From Candidatus Odinarchaeia archaeon (GTDB lineage: Archaea > Asgardarchaeota > Odinarchaeia > Odinarchaeales > Odinarchaeaceae), in the NCBI GenBank assembly GCA_029856525.1, contig JAHQXC010000002.1, positions 1 through 44,960 of the forward strand: 44,960 bases of DNA, read 5' to 3'. A program made the position numbers and the translations under genes. Shown here piece after piece: positions 27,835 to 37,653 of this stretch. The notes under the pieces are model-generated. The model saw only the letters and a program-made list of their open reading frames with translations, did not search any database and was not told where the DNA came from. How positions within the stretch are numbered: the stretch's first letter is position 1; every line of letters starts with the position of its first letter.

Positions 27835-29949
27835 TCAAATATATAAAGACATTTTAACATCTACAGCGATACAGCCCTCACCTTTATTATAAACGAATAA
27901 AGGATTAACATCCAACTCTGATATAACTGGAAACTCTTCTACTAATTGTGAGACGGCTAGAATAGTTTTAATAACCGCATCTATATCAGCAGGCTGCTCT
28001 CCTCTAACACCTTTAAGTAGATTATACACTTTAGTCTCTTTTATCATTTCTTCAGCGTCGTTAAAAGTAACTGGAACTATTCTAAAAGCAACATCTCTTA
28101 GAAAGTTAACATATACTCCTCCAAGCCCGAACATTAGTAGATGACCGAATTGAAGATCCTTATTAACCCCGATTATAACCTCTTTACCTTTCTCAACATA
28201 CTCGTATACTTCAACCCCGTATATTCTAGCATTAGGGAAAAGCTTATGCGCGTTAGCGACCATGCCTATGAAGATTTTTCTCACGTCTTCTTCATTCTTC
28301 ACGTTTAAAGCAACACCGCCTACATCAGATTTGTGAATTATATCAGGGGAGGCTATTTTCAAAGTAACAGGGTAACCGATCTCGGCAGCAGCCTCACAGG
28401 CTTCTTCACTATTGGAAGCTAGATGAACTTTAGGAGTTTTAACATTGTAAAAACTTAATATTTCGCAGGCTTCACTGGATAGCAGTGTTCTTCGATTTTC
28501 ACTTAAAACTCTCTTAATTATTTCACGAATAGGTTCCTTATCCACTGGAATCTTAAATTTTCTATGAGACATCTTCTTTTCACGAATAAGCTTATATCTT
28601 GTTAAAGCCGCTATGCTTTCAACCGCGTCCTCTGGGAAACTGAAGACAGGTATATTATTCTCGGATAAAATTCGTTTAGCTTCAGCTACCTGCTCACCGC
28701 CTATTAGGGAAAAAGCAACTGGTTTATCTATCATACTGGTAAGCTTAACTAATTCTAAAACTGTTTCAGTTGGTTTAGTTGTAGCCTGAGGTGTTAAAAT
28801 AATAATTAGAGAGCTGACGTTATCGTCATCTTTAAGCGTCTCTAAAGCCTTATAATATCTTTCAGGCTGAGCGTCGCCTAGGATGTCTACGGGATTATAA
28901 ATAGACGCGTTTGGTGGCAGCCGTTCTCTGAGATTATTCAAGGTCTCATTTTTAAGCTGAGCTAGTTTTAAACCGTGTTTTTCACACGCATCCGTCGCTA
29001 TAATTCCAGGGCCGCCTGCGTTGGTTAAAATACAAATAGAGTTATCTTTCGGAAGCGGTTGAGTTGAGAATACTTTCGCATAGTTGAATAAATCGGATAT
29101 AGTTTCAACCTGTAAGGCTCCGAATTGTTTAAACACAGTTTCATAAGCTATCCTGCTTCCTGCAAGAGACCCTGTATGAGAGGCAGCTGCCCTCTGCCCT
29201 GCCGTTGATGAACCTGACTTTAAAACTAGCACAGGTTTTATTTTAACAGTTTTTTTAAGAGATTTAATGAATTTACCACCGTCTTTAACATCTTCAATAT
29301 ATAATAATATAACCTTCGTGTTATTATCAGCGGCTAAGGCGTTGATGAAATCTGATTCATCTAAGTCTGCTTTATTACCTAAACTTATCACTTTACTAAA
29401 GCCTATTCTATTCTTAAAAGACCAGTCTAGTATCGCTGTTCCCAGAGCTCCGGATTGAGAGATGAACGCTATATTCCCTTTCAGAGGCATCTGAGCTGCG
29501 AATGAAGCGTTTAAAGGTGTGAAAGTGTCTATAACTCCAAGGCAGTTAGGTCCAAGTAAGTTCATCTTATATTTTTTACATATATCTTTAAGCGCTCTCT
29601 CTCTTTCAGCGCCCTCTTTTCCAGTCTCCTTAAACCCAGCGGATATCACTACGAGATTTTTAACCTTACTAGCACCACATTCTTCAGCTACTTTAACAAC
29701 GCTCTCAGCCGGTATCACTATTACAGCTAAGTCTATTTCATCGTTTATCTCACTTATATTAGAATACACTTTTAAGCCGAGAATCTCTTGATAATTAGGG
29801 TTCACAGGGTAAACTCTCCCCATGTAACCGTATTTTATTACATTCTCTAAAATATTATAGCCTAGTTTACCTGGCTTAGAAGAAGCCCCTATTATAGAAA
29901 CAGATTTAGGGTTAAATAACGTTGACAGGAGAATGTCAGGTTTATGCAT
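27835..29949 (-). CDS. ADP-forming acetate/acyl-CoA ligase, fused alpha-beta (ACD)
   Basis: CoA-binding 'VSIIGASSKPGKLGYNILENV', phospho-His region 'AAASHTGSLAGSRIAYETVFKQFGAL', C-terminal ATP-grasp 'GYPVTLKIASPDIIHKSDVGGVALNV'. Confidence 0.95.
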   Translation of the reverse strand: MHKPDILLSTLFNPKSVSIIGASSKPGKLGYNILENVIKYGYMGRVYPVNPNYQEILGLKVYSNISEINDEIDLAVIVIPAESVVKVAEECGASKVKNLVVISAGFKETGKEGAERERALKDICKKYKMNLLGPNCLGVIDTFTPLNASFAAQMPLKGNIAFISQSGALGTAILDWSFKNRIGFSKVISLGNKADLDESDFINALAADNNTKVILLYIEDVKDGGKFIKSLKKTVKIKPVLVLKSGSSTAGQRAAASHTGSLAGSRIAYETVFKQFGALQVETISDLFNYAKVFSTQPLPKDNSICILTNAGGPGIIATDACEKHGLKLAQLKNETLNNLRERLPPNASIYNPVDILGDAQPERYYKALETLKDDDNVSSLIIILTPQATTKPTETVLELVKLTSMIDKPVAFSLIGGEQVAEAKRILSENNIPVFSFPEDAVESIAALTRYKLIREKKMSHRKFKIPVDKEPIREIIKRVLSENRRTLLSSEACEILSFYNVKTPKVHLASNSEEACEAAAEIGYPVTLKIASPDIIHKSDVGGVALNVKNEEDVRKIFIGMVANAHKLFPNARIYGVEVYEYVEKGKEVIIGVNKDLQFGHLLMFGLGGVYVNFLRDVAFRIVPVTFNDAEEMIKETKVYNLLKGVRGEQPADIDAVIKTILAVSQLVEEFPVISELDVNPLFVYNKGEGCIAVDVKMSLYI

Positions 29950-30111
29950 ATCAACTCATCATTATTATATTAAAGTTTCATATATCTATTAGACCTTTAT
30001 TGTTTTAGTGAACTGCCTGGAGGGCATGCTCAGCATCTATAATCAACTAAATTAGAATGCTATATATTAGCTTTATTCACTTACTCTATTCTAAAAATAG
30101 TGGACACCGGT

Positions 30112-30504
30112 TTAAAGTGTTAGAATAATAACACCGACGATTATTATCAGGATTCCTAGAATCTCCCGCCAACTTAACTTCTCTTTGAGAAATCGGTTAC
30201 AGTAAAAAGCTGTGAAAATATATGTAGTTGATAAGACTGGGACGATTACACTAACCTGGTAACGGGAGAGAGCCATTAAGAATATCAGCCAGGCTGAAAG
30301 TTGAAGAATTATAGCCAAAGCCATATCCTTGTTAAGCAGTTTTTTAACATTTCCTTTAAAATCTTTTTTAAACTCTTGAACTTTTATTTCTCCAACAGGC
30401 ATCGTCGCCTTCTTAAAAAGAAGTGTAGCTACACCGAATATGGCTGATGCGAGTGTAGCTAATAATATGCTAACAAGGAGGTTTTCTAAAGGTATTTGAA
30501 ACAT
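30112..30504 (-). CDS. Half-size DMT (EmrE/EamA-like) transporter subunit
   Basis: 130 aa, about four TMs, 'VPVLSTTYIFTAFYCNRFLKEKLSWREILGILIIIVGVIIL'. Confidence 0.8.
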   Translation of the reverse strand: MFQIPLENLLVSILLATLASAIFGVATLLFKKATMPVGEIKVQEFKKDFKGNVKKLLNKDMALAIILQLSAWLIFLMALSRYQVSVIVPVLSTTYIFTAFYCNRFLKEKLSWREILGILIIIVGVIILTL

Positions 30505-30932
30505 TAGGAGTGTTCACCTCTCACCTCATTATTAAGCTGTTTATTATTCGAGAAATGGCTTAACAAGTAGATTCCTAATATAATGATAAATATTCCTATA
30601 GTTTTAGGAACCGTTACGCTTTCACCTAGCAAAATATTTGAGAGAACAACTATCGTGATATAAGAGGCCCCGCCTGAGAGAGGATTAATTATTGAAGCTT
30701 TACCTTTAGATAAAGCTATAACATATACTATGCTCCCTACGAAGGCTAAACTCATTCCAAGTAGAAAATGCCAGTTTAGAAGTAATGAAAACCATCCTAT
30801 AATATCATAGAATAAAAAATTATTAAGGCCGGCCGCCTCCATGCTAATTTTTATAAGCGGATCTCCGAACCCGATTAAACCTCCAGCTAAGGCGGCTACA
30901 GCCTCGTTTTTAACCGTGTTAATCAGCCTCAA
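30504..30932 (-). CDS. Half-size DMT (EmrE/EamA-like) transporter subunit
   Basis: 142 aa, four TMs, 'INPLSGGASYITIVVLSNILLGESVTVPKTIGIFIIILGIYLL'; TAATG overlap with the following paralogous half. Confidence 0.8.
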   Translation of the reverse strand: MRLINTVKNEAVAALAGGLIGFGDPLIKISMEAAGLNNFLFYDIIGWFSLLLNWHFLLGMSLAFVGSIVYVIALSKGKASIINPLSGGASYITIVVLSNILLGESVTVPKTIGIFIIILGIYLLSHFSNNKQLNNEVRGEHS

Positions 30933-30939
30933 AAAAGAA

Positions 30940-33156
30940 TCAAGTTTTATAAATGAATCTCTCCCATGATTTCACTGTAGGAAGTTCTTCTGGCATGCCT
31001 TTCCTCTTTCGAATTTCGAGGATCTTAGGTACTTGAAGATTTTCAGGTAAAGGCTGGAATCCGATGAACTCGTATCCGAAGAATGCTTTACCGGATGTTG
31101 CGCTTCTAAACTCATCCGCTATTCCAAGAGTTTCAGCTGTGGGGATTGATGCTGTTATAACAGCTGTATCCTCCTCCGCCTCCATGCTGGTGATTTGACC
31201 TCTATGTTTATTAACCACTTTAATGATTTCGCCCTCAGTTCCTAAAGGCGTCTTAATATTAACTTTAAGAACAGGCTCGTAAAGTTTAGGTTCACCGGTG
31301 AGAAAACTGATATTAAGGGCGGATGAAACCATTCCCGCTATCTCATGATAACCTGTGTGAGCTGGATCAACGTGAACAGTCGCATCGGTCATAACAACTT
31401 TAAGATTCATAACAGGCTCTTTAGCGAGGGTTCCACCGTTTATAAAATCTCTGAAAACGGATATAATATAGGATTTTATTCTCTCCAGTCTCTGCACACC
31501 ACTAGTATTATCTATGAAGACGCTTGTCCCGTAAATATCCCATATCTTTCTCACTAGTTTAGCATCCCAGTTAGCTTTCATTCTAAGAATATCCCCTCTC
31601 ACCTTAGCATCCTGTTCTATTGTAACCTCACCCTTCTTTATAAGCTCAACTGTAGTCTCGTCTAAAGGTTCGATGTAAAGTTTTATACGGTTATGTCCGT
31701 TCGGAGACTTTGTATGAATTTCAATCCCCTGCTTTGTAGCCTTCTCCCTGTATACTATGACAGGCGGGCTTACGTTTATCGGAACTTGATCGTTTATTCG
31801 CTTGGTTAAAATTTCAATTTGAAGAGGGTCGATGCCACTGAGAATATATTCACCACTCTCCTGGTTGAATTTAAACTCGGCGGTTGGATCAGCCATAATC
31901 CATTTAGATACAACTTCACCTAGCCTAGCTAAATCCTGGGGGTCAACAGGTTTTATACTCTTACTTACCACAGGTTCAGCTACATAAGTGATTTCTTCGA
32001 ATGGTGGGATATTTGAACCCGGCTGAATGAATGTTTCTCCTGCAGGTGTAATAAAACCGAATACAGCGAATAAGTTACCTGCCGGTACACTATCACAGTC
32101 AAGTATATCGGTTATCTCCATTAAACCGAGTCTTTTAATTCTCTCCTCTTTTTTCTGGTTAACTAGATAGATCAGATCACCTGTTCTTAGGGTACCGGAG
32201 AAGACTCTACCTATTAGAGTAGGCCGCTTTGACTTAGGGTCTATGAAGATTTTTGTAAACATTCCTAGAAGAGGACCGTCCGGATCGCATTCAGCTATTT
32301 TTCTACCAATCTCTGAATTAACATCACCAGACCAGATTTTACTTAACCGGTATTTCTGAGCAGTTTTCGGATCAGGTAAATGCTGGATGACCATTCTAAG
32401 AATAGCCTCATCTAAGGGGAGATTCTGACGAAGCCATTTAATTCCCTCCTCACCCTGCTTATATTTTTCAAAGAATATAAGAGGCGGAATATTCTTTTCT
32501 TTTATAATATCGTAGGTTACAGCCCATCCGTGTTTCGCTGAACCGAAAGCCACGCTATTATTATCAAATCTAACCATCCAGCTCTTCGCTAATTCAGGGG
32601 GAGCGATTTTGAGTATAAGATCGTTAACCTTATTGATTATTTGGTCAAGTTTCTGAGAGACCTTTTTAGGCTCTAATCTTAGCTCGCTGATCAATCTATC
32701 CACTTTGTTTATGAATAAAACTGGTTTACACAATTCAGCTCCTACAGCTAATCTTATATTCGTTTCAGTCTGTGTCATAACCCCTTCTAGAGCGTCCACT
32801 AGAATAACTGCACCGTCTGATCCTCTTAAAGCTCTAGAAACTTCTCCAGTAAAGCTTATGTGACCTGGCGTATCATTGATTTGAAACAGGTATTCCTTCC
32901 CTTTATACTCATAGCTTAGCTGAGCTACACTTGTAAAAATAGTAATGTTTCTAAGCTGCTCTTCAGGGTCGCTATCCGTCATAAGAACCATGCCAGCAGC
33001 GTCATCGCTCATTAACCCGGCTCTTCTAAGAAGATAATCAGTCATGGTTGTTTTACCGTGATCTATATGAGCGGTAATGGAGAATATTCTCCTCTGCTCA
33101 TAAGGACAATTAAGAATAAGATTACGTATCTCATCAGCGTTCTTTATCTTCACCAT
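30940..33156 (-). CDS. Archaeal translation elongation factor 2 family (aEF-2; altered diphthamide loop)
   Basis: 'RRIFSITAHIDHGKTTMTDYLLRRAGLM', 'NDTPGHISFTGEVSRALRGSDGAVILVDALEGVMTQTE', 'FINKVDRLI'; start 33156 (MVKIKNADEI) preferred. Confidence 0.95.
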   Translation of the reverse strand: MVKIKNADEIRNLILNCPYEQRRIFSITAHIDHGKTTMTDYLLRRAGLMSDDAAGMVLMTDSDPEEQLRNITIFTSVAQLSYEYKGKEYLFQINDTPGHISFTGEVSRALRGSDGAVILVDALEGVMTQTETNIRLAVGAELCKPVLFINKVDRLISELRLEPKKVSQKLDQIINKVNDLILKIAPPELAKSWMVRFDNNSVAFGSAKHGWAVTYDIIKEKNIPPLIFFEKYKQGEEGIKWLRQNLPLDEAILRMVIQHLPDPKTAQKYRLSKIWSGDVNSEIGRKIAECDPDGPLLGMFTKIFIDPKSKRPTLIGRVFSGTLRTGDLIYLVNQKKEERIKRLGLMEITDILDCDSVPAGNLFAVFGFITPAGETFIQPGSNIPPFEEITYVAEPVVSKSIKPVDPQDLARLGEVVSKWIMADPTAEFKFNQESGEYILSGIDPLQIEILTKRINDQVPINVSPPVIVYREKATKQGIEIHTKSPNGHNRIKLYIEPLDETTVELIKKGEVTIEQDAKVRGDILRMKANWDAKLVRKIWDIYGTSVFIDNTSGVQRLERIKSYIISVFRDFINGGTLAKEPVMNLKVVMTDATVHVDPAHTGYHEIAGMVSSALNISFLTGEPKLYEPVLKVNIKTPLGTEGEIIKVVNKHRGQITSMEAEEDTAVITASIPTAETLGIADEFRSATSGKAFFGYEFIGFQPLPENLQVPKILEIRKRKGMPEELPTVKSWERFIYKT

Positions 33157-33355
33157 ACTCGTCCACCACATTAAAAGTTAAACAATCCCACTAAAGTTAT
33201 TATAAGTTTTTTAAAGGCTTAAAAGCCTAAACTATGAATTTAACTCTATCCTCCGTAATTTATATTTTATAAACGTGAAAAATTAAGCAGATACTATTTT
33301 TAAATTTTTGCATAATAATAAATAAGCTACTATAAAAAGTTTTAGAGGGGCGAAT

Positions 33356-34861
33356 GTGAATAAATCAAATTACATCCATTTTTTAAATCTTACCGTTTTA
33401 ACATTGATATCTTTAATAATTCGTGTAGCTTATAACCCTTTAAGAGCTACGGGAAACCTTTACCCTGATGAAGCATATTATCTAGTAAATTCGAGAAACA
33501 TTACCGAGATAGCTTCTAATCCTATTCTTCTTTTTAGAGCGACATCTTTACTAACCTATTTCTTAATCTATTATTTATTCGGTTTTTCACTAGATATTTT
33601 CATTTGGGTAAACTACTTGTACGGGGTTTTATTAACTATAGCCGTATATCTGATAGTTTTAGATATCACGCGAAAACAGCTGACAGCGTTGTTTAGCAGT
33701 GTTTTTATAACATTAAGTAGTTTTTTTATTCATGCAAGTCAAAGTAATCTAATAGATTTACCGATCGCTTTCTGGCTGCTCATATTATATTATTTTTTAT
33801 ATAAAACACATTACGAGAAAAAATATATTCTACCTTCAATTATAACAATGGTAGTCTGCATATTTACAAAGGAAACAGCTTTTTACGCTATTCCAATCCT
33901 AATCTTCATCAATATACTTTTTATTAAAAATTATAGAATCCGTATAATTGGTTTAATTTTATCAGCTATAATCTTGTTTACTGCTGTATTTTTAATAGGC
34001 GGCTATATCGAAATCCGCGGCTACTCTAATTTATTCTCAATAGAGAATGCTAAACGATTCATATACAACTTAGGTTGCATTCTTACAACAAATTTTTATA
34101 TATTATTTAACATATTCACATGGACGTATGAAAAGTATCTTACCATAATAGTTTGCGTTCTCTTTATCTTTATAGTAGTTAAGGCTTGGTATTATAAGCG
34201 AGCAAGTATTTACGAGATAAGCCTACTCTTTTTCGCTGTTCTATTTTATTTAACGCTATTATATGTTAACCCTGCTAAGGTTGCTTTAAATATCGGTTGG
34301 AGATATCTGCTACCGTCGATGCTAAGTTTACTACTATTATTTAGCGTGTTAATCACTGATTCAATTTATTTAGTAAAAGAAAACATATCAAATATGGTAG
34401 GGGATAGTATAAGCCTAATTGTTAAAAATAAGAAAGAGATGGGGAAGATTATTTTAACGATTTTATTAATAGCGATGATAATCTCACTACCAGTCTATTA
34501 TGCGTTCTCAGAGCTTAATTTCTATAATAGATACGTAAAAGTAACGATGTATGAATATGATAGTTTAAGGAGAGCTTCCTTAATCGTAGCGGATTTGAAA
34601 CAAGATAATGAGAGCACGATACTGGCGCCATTCATATATCAGGTGAGCATATGGACTGATTTCAAATTTGAGAAATATTATTCTTTCCCGAAAAATAGTG
34701 TAGATCTGCACACCTTGCTCAACGAGACAATATTCGATTATATTATAGTATCAGACTGGTGGGTTTACCATCCATTTGAACTTATTCAGGAAAAATATTT
34801 GCTACTCTACTCTATTACAGACGCAGCGAATCACACTACTAAAATATATAAATCAATTTAA
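33356..34861 (+). CDS. GT39/ArnT-like membrane glycosyltransferase (GT-C)
   Basis: ~12 hydrophobic segments, 'NLYPDEAYYLVNSRNI' acidic first-loop motif, extracytoplasmic C-terminal part. Confidence 0.75.
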   Translation: MNKSNYIHFLNLTVLTLISLIIRVAYNPLRATGNLYPDEAYYLVNSRNITEIASNPILLFRATSLLTYFLIYYLFGFSLDIFIWVNYLYGVLLTIAVYLIVLDITRKQLTALFSSVFITLSSFFIHASQSNLIDLPIAFWLLILYYFLYKTHYEKKYILPSIITMVVCIFTKETAFYAIPILIFINILFIKNYRIRIIGLILSAIILFTAVFLIGGYIEIRGYSNLFSIENAKRFIYNLGCILTTNFYILFNIFTWTYEKYLTIIVCVLFIFIVVKAWYYKRASIYEISLLFFAVLFYLTLLYVNPAKVALNIGWRYLLPSMLSLLLLFSVLITDSIYLVKENISNMVGDSISLIVKNKKEMGKIILTILLIAMIISLPVYYAFSELNFYNRYVKVTMYEYDSLRRASLIVADLKQDNESTILAPFIYQVSIWTDFKFEKYYSFPKNSVDLHTLLNETIFDYIIVSDWWVYHPFELIQEKYLLLYSITDAANHTTKIYKSI

Positions 34862-35389
34862 ATTATGAGTCGAATTATGTTTACTAAGTATTAATTTAAC
34901 AAGAGTTGTGAACGCTTCCTCGATGTTTTCACCGGTTTTAGCGCTTGTTTCAAAGTATGGGTAACCTGTTTCCTTAGTTATTTTTTCAATACTGGATGGT
35001 TTAACTTCAATAGATATTTTTAAGTCTTTTTTATTACCTAAGATAGTACAGGGTATATCTGGTTTAGAGTATTCTTTAACTCTTAGAATCCAAGCTTTAA
35101 GGTTTTCAAATGTTTTAATTCTAGTTAAATCGAAAACAGCTATACAACCGTCTGATCCTTTAAAATAATTTTTATGCATGATCTCCCAGCCTTTCTGGCC
35201 TGCAATATCCCAGATAGATAAATCCACGACCCTACCGTTTATATTTAACTGCTTATAGTATATGTCAACTCCTAAAGTGGGAAGATACTCTGTGCTAAAT
35301 TTCTCTTTTATAAAACCTCTAACAAGGCTTGTTTTCCCAACAGCCGCGTCGCCTACTATAACTATTTTAAATGTAAACTTACCCGCCAT
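34853..35389 (-). CDS. Rab/Ras-like small GTPase (eukaryotic-signature type)
   Basis: G1 'GDAAVGKTSLV', 'YLPTLGVDIYYK', 'LSIWDIAGQKGWE', G4 'GNKKDL', G5 'ETSAKTGENIEEAF'. Confidence 0.95.
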   Translation of the reverse strand: MAGKFTFKIVIVGDAAVGKTSLVRGFIKEKFSTEYLPTLGVDIYYKQLNINGRVVDLSIWDIAGQKGWEIMHKNYFKGSDGCIAVFDLTRIKTFENLKAWILRVKEYSKPDIPCTILGNKKDLKISIEVKPSSIEKITKETGYPYFETSAKTGENIEEAFTTLVKLILSKHNSTHNLN

Positions 35390-35502
35390 GTATAATCCCT
35401 GTTTAACAAAGTTTTTATTGTGACTAGCCTCTAATATATTTAACTGAAAATTCGAATATAATTAGATTTTTAAATTAAATTTCATTTTTTAACGGTGGTA
35501 TT

Positions 35503-36114
35503 GTGCAAGAGGACTGGGAGACTCAATGGAATAGAGCTTGGTCTAATGTACCTTTATGGTGGGTTATACTCTGGCGTGGTTATAAAAAACTGCTTAAAGA
35601 AGTTGATTTGAAATCGCCTAAGATAATAGAGCTTGGTTGCGGTAGTGGTAGAACTTCACTAGCATTAGCTAAGTTATTTAACGGCGAGGTTACATTAGTT
35701 GATAACTCTAAGGCTGCGATACGGAAGGCTAAGCAGACTTTTTATAACCAGAATGTTAACACCAAGTTTATTATAGGAGACCTGTTTTCCCTAAAACTAG
35801 AAGGAGGCTATGATCTAGTCCACAGCGAGGGGTTAATCGAACATTTTAAAGAGAGACAGCTTAACGAGCTTGTTAAACTGCACTCCTCGCTCTGCAACCC
35901 GGAAGGATATGTGATTATTTTCGCTCCAACTCTTTCTAAAACCTATAAGATTTGGAGGTTTATACAGGAAAGACTAGGAGTATGGTATTATGGAGATGAG
36001 AAGCCGATGTTAGAGGGGGAGCTTAAAACTTTATGTGAGCGAAACGGTCTTAAAGTTTTAAAAACAGTTAAAACACCCTTCCAGGTAGGTGTTTTATGTA
36101 AACCTGTAGGATAG
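35503..36114 (+). CDS. SAM-dependent methyltransferase (class I)
   Basis: 'KIIELGCGSGRTSLALAKLFNGEVTLVDNS', 'YDLVHSEGLIEHF'; GTG start. Confidence 0.88.
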   Translation: MQEDWETQWNRAWSNVPLWWVILWRGYKKLLKEVDLKSPKIIELGCGSGRTSLALAKLFNGEVTLVDNSKAAIRKAKQTFYNQNVNTKFIIGDLFSLKLEGGYDLVHSEGLIEHFKERQLNELVKLHSSLCNPEGYVIIFAPTLSKTYKIWRFIQERLGVWYYGDEKPMLEGELKTLCERNGLKVLKTVKTPFQVGVLCKPVG

Positions 36115-36129
36115 GCTAACGTTTTTAAG

Positions 36130-37638
36130 GTGAGAGCTTTGAAGATTATGCTTGTCGCCCCTCCTCTTAATTTTAGGAGAAGTTACAAGGAGCTCTATGA
36201 AGAATATACATGTGACGGAAGCCTTCCGCCGATGGGTTTAATGTATTTAACTGCTGTGCTTAAAAATAACGGTTTCGACGTGAAATTATTCGATCTCAGT
36301 GCTATTCCGGTCACACCTGATTATTTTAGAAAACTCGTTAAAGAATATGATCCGGATATTGTTGGGTTCTCAATTATCGCAGATGCTGTGAACACGAGTA
36401 TAATATTAGCGGGTGAAGTTAAAAAATTAAATCCTAACTGTATTGTTATAGGAGGCGGAATCTCCCCTACATTCTTGTATCGTGAGATTTTAACAAACTG
36501 CCCTTATTTTGATATTATAGTGAGGGGGGAAGGGGAGTATTCGATGTTAAAAATAGCAGAGTTAGCTGAGAAAAATATGTTATGGGAGAATATAAACCAT
36601 TTAAAAGGTATCGTCTATCGCTCCAGTAATGGAGTTGTTAAAGTCAATGAGGGAATTAATCTCATCAACAACCTTGACGAGCTTCCTATGCCTGATAGAT
36701 CAGCTCTTACATTCAACTATACATATCAGTTCGGTCAACTAGAGCTCAGCTCTAAAAAATTCACCACTATACTAACTTCTAGAGGCTGCCCCTTCCAATG
36801 CAGGTTTTGCGCCTGCTCCGCGTTCACACAGTCAACTTATAGAGCTAGATCGCCTGAAAAAGTATTAGATGAATTCGAATACATTTACAGTGAAGGCTAC
36901 CGGCAGGTTCTGATAACAGACGATCATTTCTTTCTCACCCCTAAAAGAACAATTGATATTTTGAAAGGGTTAAGAGAGAGAGGCGTGGACATGGAGATTA
37001 TCTGTGAGAGTAGAGTCGACTTCGCTAGATCTGAGGTCTTAAAAGAAGCATATAAAAGCGGGGTTAAATCAATCTTCTACGGTATGGAGTCAGGGAGTCA
37101 GAGAATACTAGACTACTATCAGAAAAAGATTACTATACCTCAGATTATTGAAGCTGTTAAAAAAACCAGAGATGCGGGTATTAACATGGTTGTAGGCTCA
37201 TTTATGTTCGGCGCGCCGGGTGAAACATGGGAGGATATGCTTTTAACTGTAAAGTTGATTTTAAGTTTAGATATAGATGTCCCGATACTTAATATCGTGG
37301 ATGTTCTACCAGGTACAGGTTTATGGTTTGAAGCTGAGAGAAGAGGCATACTTCCAGCTGATGCTTGGAGGAGAACCGTGAACGCGGCTAAAATATTCCC
37401 GGACACTGTTCCACTCGACCGTATAAGATTTTTAATAGATAAAACTTATAATCTATTTATTAAGAGAGGAGGGTATATAGGCAGACAGCTGATTAGAACT
37501 TTTGGAGATAACTGGAGGCGGGGGTTAGTTTACAGAAATATAAGGAGACTCGGTTTAACTAGGATTACAAAAGTCTTCAAGGAATATACGTCTTCACGCC
37601 GCATGTATAAATATCAGTTAAAAAATCAGGTTAGCTAG
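36130..37638 (+). CDS. Cobalamin-binding radical SAM protein
   Basis: N-terminal B12-binding-like domain ('PPMGLMYLTAVLKNNGFDVKLFD', 'DIVGFSI'), radical SAM 'TSRGCPFQCRFCACSAF' (CxxxCxxC). Confidence 0.92.
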   Translation: MRALKIMLVAPPLNFRRSYKELYEEYTCDGSLPPMGLMYLTAVLKNNGFDVKLFDLSAIPVTPDYFRKLVKEYDPDIVGFSIIADAVNTSIILAGEVKKLNPNCIVIGGGISPTFLYREILTNCPYFDIIVRGEGEYSMLKIAELAEKNMLWENINHLKGIVYRSSNGVVKVNEGINLINNLDELPMPDRSALTFNYTYQFGQLELSSKKFTTILTSRGCPFQCRFCACSAFTQSTYRARSPEKVLDEFEYIYSEGYRQVLITDDHFFLTPKRTIDILKGLRERGVDMEIICESRVDFARSEVLKEAYKSGVKSIFYGMESGSQRILDYYQKKITIPQIIEAVKKTRDAGINMVVGSFMFGAPGETWEDMLLTVKLILSLDIDVPILNIVDVLPGTGLWFEAERRGILPADAWRRTVNAAKIFPDTVPLDRIRFLIDKTYNLFIKRGGYIGRQLIRTFGDNWRRGLVYRNIRRLGLTRITKVFKEYTSSRRMYKYQLKNQVS

Positions 37639-37653
37639 AAACGGCTGATTAAC

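Noticed and set aside
29990-30110. GCCTGGAGGGC-type dyad between ACD and DMT genes
   Set aside because: Imperfect and short; not distinguishable from chance.
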